DNA from: Terriglobia bacterium
GTDB taxonomy: Bacteria; Acidobacteriota; Terriglobia; Bryobacterales; Bryobacteraceae
NCBI GenBank assembly: GCA_003175985.1
Contig: PSRJ01000246.1
Coordinates: 1-42,520 of the forward strand
Direction of reading: 5' to 3'
Length of the DNA: 42,520 bases
The translations under genes and the position numbers were made by a program. Position 1 is the stretch's first letter; each line of letters starts with the position of its first letter. The notes below the pieces were generated by a model, which had not been told where the DNA came from, did not search any database, and saw only the letters and a program-made list of their open reading frames with translations. This document shows positions 8,963-16,870 of the stretch, one piece after another.

Positions 8963-9772
8963 CTACCTGGGAGAGGCATTGGGGTTGGCCAGCCTGAGTC
9001 CTGCCTTCCCCTTTTCATCCACAAAATTGCGATTGTTTTCCTCGCAGACATACTCTGCAAGCGTCCAGTTCCGGTGCCGCACAAAGGTGCGGACCGGCAT
9101 GACAAAAGGCGTCGCCAGCGCCTCGGGATCGATGATCGTGGTCTCGAGCGTGAGGGTGTCGGGATCGGTCAGGCGGAATCGTTCCGCGATCTTCATCTTC
9201 TCGCTGTAGGGGAAGGAGAGTCCGCGGGGAACGTCGGCAAGCCCCACCGTCTCCACCACAAGACTGTTGTCCTCCCAGCGGCCAACCGAGACGCCGTAGA
9301 AAGTCGGATCGGGATCTTGCGGCAGAGGCCGCCCGTCGGTATAAATATGGCGGACCTGGGTGTAGGCCTCGCTGATAATGGTCACGCGCCCCGGCGTCAC
9401 CAGAATTTCATACGGGTAGGGCTGCGTCATGATACCCGGCAGCCCTGGCGGGAGGCAGTTGGCGGTTTCGTTATCCTCCGCCCTGGTGGCGCTGGCCAAG
9501 GCTTTCGCCTTGGCGGCGTAGGCTGGTGTCAGCGAGGGAGCGGCGGGAGTTCCGCGGCCCGCGCGCCCCGCGGGTGCGCCGCCTCGTCCGGCAGCGTTTC
9601 GACCCCCGCCGAGCGGCGTCTCCCACACACCTGTAAGATCGGGGAGTTTCGCTACCGCGGCCCAATCCTCGGCGGTGGGCGCCGGGCGGGCTGCGGTTTG
9701 GGCGTCCGCTCGCGGCGTGAGCGCCAGAAACGCGGCCACCATTTCCGGCAAAAGCAGGGCTGCAATCCTCAT
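8963..9772 (-). CDS. Secreted acidobacterial family protein, copy 1
   Basis: Exported protein of 269 aa (signal peptide ending near ADAQ, residue 25) of unknown function. Visible family marks are LTGVWE, a CLPPGLPG segment, RHIYTDGRPLP, a GxSVGRWExxxLVVET strand, an ERFRLTD strand, a TIIDPEAL strand and a closing EYVCEEN. Two more members lie at 9861 and 14179 on the other strand. A Gly/Ala/Arg-rich linker (about residues 56-80) is specific to this copy. It is followed by DUF6152, so the pair probably acts together outside the cytoplasm. No catalytic motif can be named. Confidence 0.85.
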   Translation of the reverse strand: MRIAALLLPEMVAAFLALTPRADAQTAARPAPTAEDWAAVAKLPDLTGVWETPLGGGRNAAGRGGAPAGRAGRGTPAAPSLTPAYAAKAKALASATRAEDNETANCLPPGLPGIMTQPYPYEILVTPGRVTIISEAYTQVRHIYTDGRPLPQDPDPTFYGVSVGRWEDNSLVVETVGLADVPRGLSFPYSEKMKIAERFRLTDPDTLTLETTIIDPEALATPFVMPVRTFVRHRNWTLAEYVCEENNRNFVDEKGKAGLRLANPNASPR

Positions 9773-9860
9773 GTATCCGTTATGCTCTCGCCCATATTCT
9801 AGCCGATTCGCGGCGCGGGTTTCTTTGTATAATTCCCGAAGGCATGGAAGGAGACTGGCG

Positions 9861-10631
9861 GTGAGGATGGCACGAATTTTCCGCGGCTTGCTGCTGGCGG
9901 TCGCATGTGTGTTCGTCGTGGATGCCCAGTGGTTGAATTACCCCACCAAGGGCACGCCGCGCACTGCCGGCGGTAAGGCCGATCTCACCGCGCCGGCTCC
10001 GCGCCGGTCCGACGGCAAGCCCGACCTCACGGGTGTCTGGATGGGAATCACCAAGTACATGATCAACATTGCCGCCGATCTGAAACCCGAAGAGGTGCCC
10101 TTCCAGCCCTGGGCGGCCGCGGAATACAAGCGGCGCAGGGACACGGAGAGCAGAGACGACCCGAGCGCGCGCTGTCTGCCACTCAGCCCGCCTTTGAAGC
10201 AGACCATCACTTCGCCGTTTAAGCTGATCGATGTCCCGGGCAAAGAAGAAGTGATCATGCTCTACGAGGGGCAGCGTCATCGGGAGATCTTCATGGATGG
10301 ACGCCCGCTTCCCAAGGACCCCGAGCCTTCCTGGCACGGATACTCAGTGGGGCGGTGGGACGGAGACGACCTGGTGGTGGACTCCATCGGTTTCAACGGC
10401 AAAATCTGGTTGGATATTAACGGCCACCCCACCACGGAAGCGTTGCATGTGATCGAGCGTTATCACCGAATCGATTTCGGCCACATGTCGCTCGAAATTA
10501 CGATCGACGATCCCAAGGCATATACCCGGATGTGGAAGGTCAAGGAATCGCCGCGGCTCCTGCCCGACACGGAATTATTGGAAGCCGTGTGCGAGAACAA
10601 CCTCGATCTGGCCCACATGGGCGATAAATAA
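9861..10631 (+). CDS. Secreted acidobacterial family protein, copy 2
   Basis: Exported protein of 256 aa, same family as the divergent neighbour at 8963-9772. The mature start WLNYPTKGTPRT is shared with copy 3 at 14179 (WLNHPTPGIPRT). A PDLTGVWMG segment, EIFMDGRPLPKDPEPS, GYSVGRWDGDDLVVDS and a closing AVCENN follow. GTG 9861 is chosen because GGAAGGAG lies 7 bases before it. ATG 9867 is the alternative. Function unknown. Copies 1 and 2 are divergent over about 90 bases, so they may share control elements. Confidence 0.85.
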   Translation: MRMARIFRGLLLAVACVFVVDAQWLNYPTKGTPRTAGGKADLTAPAPRRSDGKPDLTGVWMGITKYMINIAADLKPEEVPFQPWAAAEYKRRRDTESRDDPSARCLPLSPPLKQTITSPFKLIDVPGKEEVIMLYEGQRHREIFMDGRPLPKDPEPSWHGYSVGRWDGDDLVVDSIGFNGKIWLDINGHPTTEALHVIERYHRIDFGHMSLEITIDDPKAYTRMWKVKESPRLLPDTELLEAVCENNLDLAHMGDK

Positions 10632-10714
10632 GTAACCTATTATCAGCCTCTTAGTTTGCTACATCATTTGACCGATTTAGGATACTCGCACTAAGTGGTA
10701 TTTCTAATAACCTG

Positions 10715-11023
10715 ATGACGTCCTTTTTTGAAAGGGCACGGATCAGAATGCCCAATGGTCCACCGCCGGTTAATCGATATGATTTGGAGGACCTTTGGCG
10801 AAGTCGCGTGCAAGCGGCCCATGGTCGCTACCGTGCCGCGTTGGAGCGCTACAGAAGCGCCCTCGCAAAACAGGAGAGCGTCTCGCCGCCGCCCCCGGAT
10901 GCAGAACTCGCCGTGATGTGCGCCATGCGGGAGCAGTCTCGCTCGATTGAGGAATACATGCGGGTTCTGCGTATTTTTACCGACCTGACGCTGTACGGCA
11001 AAATCCCGGAAGATCAGTCATAG
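10715..11023 (+). CDS. Small hypothetical protein
   Basis: Predicted 102-aa protein with no recognised domain. The middle is helical and rich in Arg, Ala and Tyr (about residues 26-52). A proline run (SPPPPD) follows, then a second helix. ATG 10715 has no clear ribosome site. ATG 10748 has GAAAGGG upstream and may be the real start. It lies just before the cheB-like gene and may belong to the same transcript. The upstream 80 bases are AT-rich compared with the surroundings and contain TTGACC at 10668, a possible -35 box. Confidence 0.5.
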   Translation: MTSFFERARIRMPNGPPPVNRYDLEDLWRSRVQAAHGRYRAALERYRSALAKQESVSPPPPDAELAVMCAMREQSRSIEEYMRVLRIFTDLTLYGKIPEDQS

Positions 11024-11043
11024 TTGTTGGTTCGCGACTTCAC

Positions 11044-11727
11044 GTGGGATCGCGAGTGGATGCTCGTACGAGCACTATGCACTTGCTCCTACGCTCTCGG
11101 CTGTCGATATCCTTGGAGGGACTGCGAACCAAGCGCGATATCTTCGTCGTGGGTGCTTCAACCGAAGGAGTAACTGCGCTACAGGAGCTCGTAACCGGCC
11201 TCGCGCCGGATTTTCCCGGCTGCCTGCTCGTGGTCGTTCACTTTCCGCCATGGCATCGGTCGGAACTGCCGGCAGTCCTCAATCGTAGCGGCAGGCTTCC
11301 GGCCTTGCAAGCCGAAGAAGCGCAGCGAATCGAGGCAGGGCATATCTACGTAGCGCCGCCCGATTACCATCTCCTCGTGGAACAGGACGAGCTCCATTTA
11401 TGGCGCGGGCCAAAGGAGAATATGCACCGCCCCGCCATCAATGCATTGTTCCGGTCTGCCGCAGTAAGTTATAAGGAACGTGTAGCAGGCATCATTCTCA
11501 GCGGCGCCCAGGATGACGGCGCTACGGGATTATGGTGGATCAAGCACTTCAACGGTGTCGCCATTGTGCAGGACCCCGGGACCGCGGCGTTCCCGGATAT
11601 GCCTCTCAGCGCGCTGGACCATGTGCCGGTAGATTACGTTATGGACGTTAAAGCCATGGGGCCGCTGCTGACAAGCCTCGCTATCAACGGGCGTGTCCAG
11701 TGGACGGGCGAGAAAAGTAGGGAGTAG
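11044..11727 (+). CDS. Stand-alone CheB-type methylesterase domain
   Basis: Protein of up to 227 aa consisting of the CheB C-terminal catalytic domain without a receiver. The triad is visible: Ser39 in GASTEG, His66 in VVHFPPWH and Asp158 in AQDDGATGL. CheB removes methyl esters from chemoreceptor glutamates. Receiver-less versions of this kind are known beside sensor kinases. No cheR or chemoreceptor gene lies nearby, so the substrate may not be a classic receptor. The start is uncertain: GTG or ATG codons from 11044 to about residue 12 (ATG 11077) are possible. The zinc-ribbon gene starts 5 bases after the stop, so the two are coupled. Confidence 0.85.
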   Translation: MGSRVDARTSTMHLLLRSRLSISLEGLRTKRDIFVVGASTEGVTALQELVTGLAPDFPGCLLVVVHFPPWHRSELPAVLNRSGRLPALQAEEAQRIEAGHIYVAPPDYHLLVEQDELHLWRGPKENMHRPAINALFRSAAVSYKERVAGIILSGAQDDGATGLWWIKHFNGVAIVQDPGTAAFPDMPLSALDHVPVDYVMDVKAMGPLLTSLAINGRVQWTGEKSRE

Positions 11728-11731
11728 GACA

Positions 11732-12076
11732 ATGAAGACTAAGGAACTGCTGGAGGCAACGTGCCCAGAGTGCCGCGGCCCGTTGTCTGAAGTCCGCGAA
11801 ACGACCGAAATGCCAGGCCTTCGCCAGTACAAGTGTCTGGTCGGACACGTCTATTCCGCACGAACATTGCTGCAGGGGCACTCCGAAGCGCAGGAGAAGG
11901 CCCTCTGGTCCGCCGTGGTGGCGCTGGAAGAATCCGCGGTGCTGGCTGAGAAAGTAGCCTCCCAACTGCCGCGGGAAGTTGCGCGGCGAGTCCGAATGCA
12001 GGCATCGGTGAAGGTATCGCAAGCGGCCGAAATCCGCAAGATTCTCGAACGGCTGGAACCCTTCCAAACGGATTAG
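11732..12076 (+). CDS. Zinc-ribbon partner of the CheB-like protein
   Basis: Small protein of 114 aa. C11 and C14 (CPEC) with C35 and H39 (KCLVGHVYS) form a probable zinc ribbon, followed by helical segments. This ribbon-plus-helix module commonly forms the C-terminal part of receiver-less CheB proteins, so here one protein seems split over two genes. ATG 11732 has a good site (GGGAGTAGG) 5 bases after the cheB-like stop. The role is inferred as regulatory or docking. Confidence 0.75.
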   Translation: MKTKELLEATCPECRGPLSEVRETTEMPGLRQYKCLVGHVYSARTLLQGHSEAQEKALWSAVVALEESAVLAEKVASQLPREVARRVRMQASVKVSQAAEIRKILERLEPFQTD

Positions 12077-12241
12077 AACGTCGCCTTTGGAATTGTTCGC
12101 ATACGCACGTACGGCTGAACCCGTGGACCTGAAGCTGCTCCTGAAAGCCGAGGTCTAAATTTGAATTCCGCTAAAATGTTATTTTCGATGACGCACTCCG
12201 GCGATTCGGGAATTCTGGAGAATTCCCATCCGGAGGAGGCA

Positions 12242-14128
12242 ATGGCCCACCTGGCGGCCATAGTCGAATCCTCCGAGGACGCAATCATCAGCAAAACCCT
12301 GGACGGGATCATTCTCTCCTGGAATTCCGGCGCGGAACGGATTTACGGTTACACGTCCGGCGAAGCGATCGGCAAGCCAATGACGCTGGTGCTGCCCGAT
12401 GATCGCCCGAACGAGGAGACCGAAATTCTGGAGCGCATCCAGCGCGGCGAGCGTGTGGAGCACTTCGAGACGGTTCGTAAGACAAAGTCCGGCGATCTGA
12501 TCGATGTTTCGCTGACTATTTCCCCGATCCGCGACAAACACGGCCGCCTGATCGGCGCTTCGCATGTGGCGCGCAACGTTACGGACCGAAAACAGATTGA
12601 GCTGCGGTTGGAGCAGCTCGCGGCCATCGTCTCCTTCGCGGAGGATGCGATCATCAGCAAGACCCTGGAAGGCATCATCCTCACCTGGAACCTCGGCGCG
12701 GAGCGGGTTTACGGCTATAGCGCCAGCGAGGTGGCAGGCAAGCCAATGACTCTGCTGTTGCCGGAAGACCGGCCGAACGAGGAGACGGAGATCCTGGGGC
12801 GCATCCGGCGCGGTGAACGCGTGGAACATTTCGAGACGGTTCGCAAGACGAAGTCCGGCGACTTGATCGATGTCTCGCTTACCATCTCGCCGATTCGGGA
12901 TAGTGGCGGCCGCATCATCGGGGCCTCCCATGTCGCGCGCAACGTCACCGAGCGCAGACAACTCGAAGATCAATTACGCCACACGCAGAAGCTCGAAAGT
13001 CTTGGAGTGCTTGCCGGCGGCGTGGCCCACGACTTCAACAATCTTCTGACGGGAATCCTGGGAAATGCATCGCTGGCACTCGAGAGTGTTTCGGGTCATC
13101 ACCCCATACGCAGTCTGCTCCGCGACGTCATCAGCGCCAGCGAGCGGGCCTCCCATCTTACGCGCCAGTTGCTCGCCTATGCGGGGAAGGGCCGGTTCGT
13201 GATTGAGGCCCTGAACGTCTCCGCGCTGGTGCGCGAGATCAGTACCCTCGTGCAAACGTCCATTCCCAAAAACGTGCAATTGCGGCTCGAGCTGCGCGAC
13301 GATATTCCCCTGGTCCATGGGGATGCGAGTCAGATCCAGCAAATCGTAATGAACCTGGTAATTAACGGCGCCGAAGCGATTGCGCCGAACGAGAATGGCA
13401 CGGTTCTGGTGACTACCGGCCTTCAGAATGTGGACGACCACTACATGCTGAGCACGCTTGGCGGCTCGACGGAGCTGGTGGCAGGAACGTATGTCAGCCT
13501 CGAAGTGCATGACACGGGCTGCGGCATGGATGAGGAAACGCTGAATCGTATTTTCGATCCTTTTTTCACGACTAAGTTCCTCGGGCGCGGACTTGGGCTG
13601 GCGGCGGTGCAGGGAATCGTGCGCGGGCACAAAGGCACCATGAAGGTTTACAGCCGGCCGGGCAAGGGCACTACCTTCAAGGTGCTGTTTCCCGCAACAG
13701 CCGAGACCGCCAAAATCAAGAAAACGGGTCTTCCTTCACTGGACACGGCGAAGGGTGAACTCGTCCTCGTGATCGATGACGAGGCGATTATCCGGCGCAC
13801 TGCGAAATCGATGCTGGAGCGTTATGGTTACACGATTGTCTTCGCGGAAAACGGGAAGGAGGGGGTGGAACTCTTTCAGGTCCTGGCGGACAAAGTCTCG
13901 GTGGTGCTGCTCGATATGACGATGCCCGTGATGAATGGCGAGGAAGCATTCCGGCAGTTGAAGGCGGTCAAGCCAGATGTACGAGTGATTCTCTCCAGCG
14001 GCTATAACGAAGTAGAAGCCGTGCGCCGCTTCACCGGCAAGGGACTGGCTGGTTTCATTCAAAAGCCGTATTCCGCGATTGCTCTTGCCGAAAAAGTCCG
14101 TGCGGTCGTCGAAAATCCCCTCCTGTGA
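12242..14128 (+). CDS. PAS-PAS hybrid histidine kinase with receiver
   Basis: Soluble hybrid kinase of 628 aa from ATG 12242, which sits behind GGAGGAGG. TTG 12161, with GAGG 7 bases before, would add 27 unconserved residues. Domains: two adjacent PAS domains (about residues 4-125 and 126-247), a HisKA domain with His263 (VAHDFNN), a HATPase (HDTGCGM, then GRGLGLAA) and a receiver with the phospho-acceptor Asp558 (LLDMTMP). The two PAS units are about four-fifths identical, exactly 122 codons each. There are no membrane segments, so the signal is cytoplasmic (redox, ligand or light, not readable). Position after the cheB-like pair suggests one signalling unit. Confidence 0.92.
   Translation: MAHLAAIVESSEDAIISKTLDGIILSWNSGAERIYGYTSGEAIGKPMTLVLPDDRPNEETEILERIQRGERVEHFETVRKTKSGDLIDVSLTISPIRDKHGRLIGASHVARNVTDRKQIELRLEQLAAIVSFAEDAIISKTLEGIILTWNLGAERVYGYSASEVAGKPMTLLLPEDRPNEETEILGRIRRGERVEHFETVRKTKSGDLIDVSLTISPIRDSGGRIIGASHVARNVTERRQLEDQLRHTQKLESLGVLAGGVAHDFNNLLTGILGNASLALESVSGHHPIRSLLRDVISASERASHLTRQLLAYAGKGRFVIEALNVSALVREISTLVQTSIPKNVQLRLELRDDIPLVHGDASQIQQIVMNLVINGAEAIAPNENGTVLVTTGLQNVDDHYMLSTLGGSTELVAGTYVSLEVHDTGCGMDEETLNRIFDPFFTTKFLGRGLGLAAVQGIVRGHKGTMKVYSRPGKGTTFKVLFPATAETAKIKKTGLPSLDTAKGELVLVIDDEAIIRRTAKSMLERYGYTIVFAENGKEGVELFQVLADKVSVVLLDMTMPVMNGEEAFRQLKAVKPDVRVILSSGYNEVEAVRRFTGKGLAGFIQKPYSAIALAEKVRAVVENPLL
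12251..12982 (+). repeat. Tandem in-frame duplication of a PAS domain (2 x 366 bp)
   Basis: Two units of 366 bases (12251-12616 and 12617-12982) follow each other without a gap. They encode PAS domains differing at about 26 of 122 positions by eye, with 31 consecutive identical residues in the second half of each unit. In that identical stretch the DNA differs at several third codon positions, so the duplication is not recent and the protein sequence has been held by selection. Confidence 0.85.
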
Positions 14129-14178
14129 GCAGGATTCGATAGAATTCATCAAGGACGGCCGGTCCAAAAGGAGCTTCC

Positions 14179-15258
14179 ATGACTCTATCGGCAATGGTGA
14201 TCCTGACAGCCGTGTGGAGCAGCGCGCCGCTCGGAGCGCAGTGGTTGAATCATCCCACGCCCGGGATTCCGCGCACACCGGACGGCAAGCCGAATCTCGC
14301 GGCGCCGGCGCCCCGCACACCCGATGGCAAGCCGGATCTTTCGGGGCTGTGGGGCAAGATTTCGCCCAAGTATTCCCGCAACATCGCGGCCGATCTGAAG
14401 TCCGGCGATGTTCCCCCCTGGGTGGAAGCGCTGGTCGAGCAGCGCAGAGAGAACCTGGGCAAAGATTACATGAATGTCCTCTGCCTGCCGCTGGGACCGG
14501 GGTACAGCACCGGGGCCGATAGCACCGGCACAGAGATGGTGAAGATTATCCAGACTCCCGCGCTGATTGTCATGTTGAATCCGGATCTCACCTACCGGCA
14601 GATCTTCATGGACGGCCGCACTCTGGAGAAGTCTCCCAATCCGAACTGGATGGGGTACTCGGTGGGGCATTGGGAGGGCGACACCCTGGTGGTGGAGAGT
14701 GCCGGGTTCAACGACCGCACGTGGCTCGATCATGACGGCCACCCGCACTCGGAAGCGCTGCGTATGACCGAACGCTACCGCCGCCGCGATTTCGGCAACC
14801 TCGATGTCGAAGTGACGCTTTCCGACCCCAAGGTGTACGCCAAGCCCTGGACCGTAGCGGTGCGCGCGGAATTCGCCGCCGACACGGAATTGCTCGAATG
14901 GGTCTGCAATGAGAAGGGCAGCTCGCTGGAGCACTGGGTGGGGAAGGCTTCCGATGAAAAGAAGGCCGAGGTAAAGGTCGCACCCGCCATTCTCACGAAA
15001 TACATAGGCGTCTACGAAGAGGGCCCGAAGCTCTGGAGCAGGACACTGGTTCCGCGGGTGGTCGAAATCAGTGTTTCTGGCGGCACGCTTTTCGGCGATA
15101 TGGACGGGCGGGGAAAAACGCCGCTCGTGGCAGTGTCGGAGAGCGAATTTTCCGGCCTGTACGGGCTCGGCATCGAGTTCCGCAAGGGCGAAGGCGGCGC
15201 CCAGGAACTGTACGTAAAACACGTCTCCGGCGACTACCGGTTCGCGCGGAAGAAGTAG
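14179..15258 (+). CDS. Secreted acidobacterial family protein with C-terminal extension, copy 3
   Basis: Exported protein of 359 aa. The signal peptide ends near LGAQ (residue 21), and the mature start WLNHPTPGIPRT is shared with copy 2 at 9861. The motif PDGKPDLSGLW is preceded by a near-repeat PDGKPNLAAPAPRT. IFMDGRTLE, GYSVGHWEGDTLVVES, ERYRRRDFG and EWVCNEK follow the family pattern. Unlike the other two copies, it carries about 100 extra C-terminal residues that look like a small beta domain (KYIGVYEEGP onward). Function unknown. AGGAG lies 7 bases before the ATG. The twin palindromes downstream probably end its transcript. Confidence 0.85.
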   Translation: MTLSAMVILTAVWSSAPLGAQWLNHPTPGIPRTPDGKPNLAAPAPRTPDGKPDLSGLWGKISPKYSRNIAADLKSGDVPPWVEALVEQRRENLGKDYMNVLCLPLGPGYSTGADSTGTEMVKIIQTPALIVMLNPDLTYRQIFMDGRTLEKSPNPNWMGYSVGHWEGDTLVVESAGFNDRTWLDHDGHPHSEALRMTERYRRRDFGNLDVEVTLSDPKVYAKPWTVAVRAEFAADTELLEWVCNEKGSSLEHWVGKASDEKKAEVKVAPAILTKYIGVYEEGPKLWSRTLVPRVVEISVSGGTLFGDMDGRGKTPLVAVSESEFSGLYGLGIEFRKGEGGAQELYVKHVSGDYRFARKK

Positions 15259-15290
15259 CGCCCTGGCGGCCGGCGGGGCAGGCAGTTTCA

Positions 15291-15315
15291 AAAACCGGCA
15301 CGGCGTGCCGGTTTT
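15291..15315. terminator. Bidirectional intrinsic terminator between convergent genes
   Basis: Arms AAAACCGGCAC (15291-15301) and GTGCCGGTTTT (15305-15315) pair over 11 bp around a GGC loop. A-runs before and T-runs after the GC-rich stem suit termination in both directions, matching its place between a plus-strand and a minus-strand gene. Confidence 0.7.
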
Positions 15316-15347
15316 AATCTGTAAGTCGTTCGTTTTGAGAGCACCGG

Positions 15348-15364
15348 CCGGCACGCCGTGCCGG
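15348..15364. repeat. Second palindrome, inverted copy of the terminator core
   Basis: CCGGCAC (15348-15354) and GTGCCGG (15358-15364) pair over 7 bp around GCC. The 17-base core is the reverse complement of the core of the hairpin at 15291-15315, so the two form a pair in opposite orientation about 35 bases apart, as in REP-like elements. There is no T-run here. Confidence 0.6.
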
Positions 15365-15378
15365 TCTCGGGCGCTGAT

Positions 15379-16221
15379 CTAAATCAGCGCTGTGGGGCGG
15401 CGGCCCCAGTCCCGGCCTTTTTCTTTGGAGACGGTTTCGATGTCTTTTACATAGGCGCCGGCCTGCGTCAGGATGTGATGCAGGTCGTTACCGATGCTGA
15501 TGAAGGGGAAACCCTTTTCCAGAAACTCACCTACGCGCGAAGTACCAAACAGGAACAGGCCGAGAATTACGTTATTCCGTTTCGCAGCGGCGCGCAGACT
15601 ATCCGTGGCGGCGCCCAATTCCGGCGAGGTGTACATGTGCGGGAACTCGTATTTTTCATAGAGGCCCATGGACATGCACAGGTCGTTCTGGCCGAGGAAC
15701 AGGATGTCCACGCCCGGCACGCCGGCGATTTCGTCGATGTTCTCGATGCAGGAAGCAGTTTCCACCTGCAGGGCCACAATAGTGTTGGCATTGGCCGCGC
15801 CGGCGTAACCCAACAGGCCTTCGCGGTTCATGCTGCGCTGCGGAAAATACACCGATCGTGTTCCCGCGGTCGGGTAGCGCGCGCAACTTACTGCCTGGCG
15901 GGCTTCTTCGGCCGTATTGATATAGGGCACCAGAACGCCGTCGGCTCCCATATCGAGCGCCTGCTGAATGCCGGGACGATCCTGGTAACTGCCTACACGC
16001 ACCAGAGATTTTGCTCCCCCGTTGGCGATTCCCGCCAGCATCCCCGAAAGACTCTCATATCCCATGGGCCCGTGCTGCGTATCCACCAGCAGCCAATCGT
16101 AGCCGCTGTGCGCCAGTTGTTCGGCCACCGTGGGACTGCTCGAATTCAGGAAGAGCCCGATCTTCGGCTTTCCGTCGCGCAATTGTCTCTTAAACTCAGC
16201 TCCACTGAGCACATCACTCAT
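15379..16221 (-). CDS. HpcH/HpaI family class II aldolase
   Basis: Aldolase of 280 aa of the HpcH/HpaI family, which cleaves or forms C-C bonds of 2-keto-3-hydroxy acids with a divalent metal. Visible active-site residues are His50 (DTQHGP), Arg75 (LVRVG), metal ligand Glu154 (QVET) and Asp180 (LGQNDL). These correspond to His45, Arg70, Glu149 and Asp175 of HpaI, a constant shift of five. The segment GQNDL replaces the usual GPADL. It is the last gene after pcaH and pcaG (63-base gap), so a role in aromatic or sugar-acid breakdown is likely, but its substrate is unproven. AGGAG lies 10 bases before the ATG. Confidence 0.88.
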   Translation of the reverse strand: MSDVLSGAEFKRQLRDGKPKIGLFLNSSSPTVAEQLAHSGYDWLLVDTQHGPMGYESLSGMLAGIANGGAKSLVRVGSYQDRPGIQQALDMGADGVLVPYINTAEEARQAVSCARYPTAGTRSVYFPQRSMNREGLLGYAGAANANTIVALQVETASCIENIDEIAGVPGVDILFLGQNDLCMSMGLYEKYEFPHMYTSPELGAATDSLRAAAKRNNVILGLFLFGTSRVGEFLEKGFPFISIGNDLHHILTQAGAYVKDIETVSKEKGRDWGRRPTALI

Positions 16222-16284
16222 GCGATCTTTTCTCCTGGTCCGGACGAGAAGTCCGGTATGAAAGTATACACAACGGCTCTTTCC

Positions 16285-16869
16285 TTAGTCGAGGAAGAAC
16301 GGCGTTTCTTGCTGGCCTCGCAAGATCACGTCGAAGCGGTAGGCAGGGAAGCCGTCCGCATCGAGCGCGGGTTCCCGCGCCGCGAACAGCCGCCGGCGCG
16401 CCGCATGCGGCACGGATTCGAGGACGGGATCGTCAGCAGAGTCGGGCGCATCTGAAAAGAAGACAGTGGTCACCAGCCGTCGCGTGAGGCCGATGGCGAG
16501 AATCATAAGATTGGCATGGGCGCAGCGGAGACGGCCGCCGGCTTCCCGCGGGCGGCCCGGCAGCACCGTCGGGAAACGATACCATCCATCGCGATCGGTG
16601 CGCGCGCGGCCCCATCCGAAGAACCCCGGATCCACTTCCTGGAACCGCGGATCGAGAGGATGACGGAACACGCCATTGGCGTCCGGCTGCCAGATCTCGA
16701 GAATGGTGTTGGCCGTGGGTACGCCGCCCTCCTCCAGCACACGCCCGGTGAGCAGAATATGCTGGCCGCGCGCCTTGCGTCCGGCGAACTTCGTCAGGTC
16801 GTTACAATCGTCCACAAATTCGAAGGGAAAGAACGGTCCGATGGTGGAGTACGGTGACGGGGTGCTCAT
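16285..16869 (-). CDS. pcaG: Protocatechuate 3,4-dioxygenase alpha subunit
   Basis: Protein of 194 aa starting PYSTIGPFFPFEF, the usual alpha-subunit opening. It is the smaller, non-metal partner of intradiol protocatechuate dioxygenase and forms the substrate pocket with PcaH. LEIWQPDANGVFRHPLD, GWGRARTDRDGWYRF and FFSDAP follow the alpha-subunit pattern. The intradiol beta-sandwich is complete. Only one base separates it from the pcaH stop, with AGG upstream of the ATG, so the two are translated together in equal amounts. The other pca genes for the beta-ketoadipate route (pcaB, pcaC, pcaD) are not in the window. Confidence 0.9.
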   Translation of the reverse strand: MSTPSPYSTIGPFFPFEFVDDCNDLTKFAGRKARGQHILLTGRVLEEGGVPTANTILEIWQPDANGVFRHPLDPRFQEVDPGFFGWGRARTDRDGWYRFPTVLPGRPREAGGRLRCAHANLMILAIGLTRRLVTTVFFSDAPDSADDPVLESVPHAARRRLFAAREPALDADGFPAYRFDVILRGQQETPFFLD

Positions 16870-16870
16870 C

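Noticed and set aside
8699..9802. 367-codon open frame on the plus strand
   Set aside because: Antisense to DUF6152 and the secreted family gene, and its translation lacks any domain.
14185..15354. 389-codon open frame on the minus strand
   Set aside because: Antisense to the secreted family gene at 14179, which has a signal peptide, a ribosome site and family motifs.
15280..15365. CRISPR-like repeat at the twin palindromes
   Set aside because: Only two units, in opposite orientation, with no regular spacers and no cas gene.
15358..16455. 365-codon open frame on the plus strand
   Set aside because: Antisense to the HpcH/HpaI aldolase, whose active-site residues are all present.
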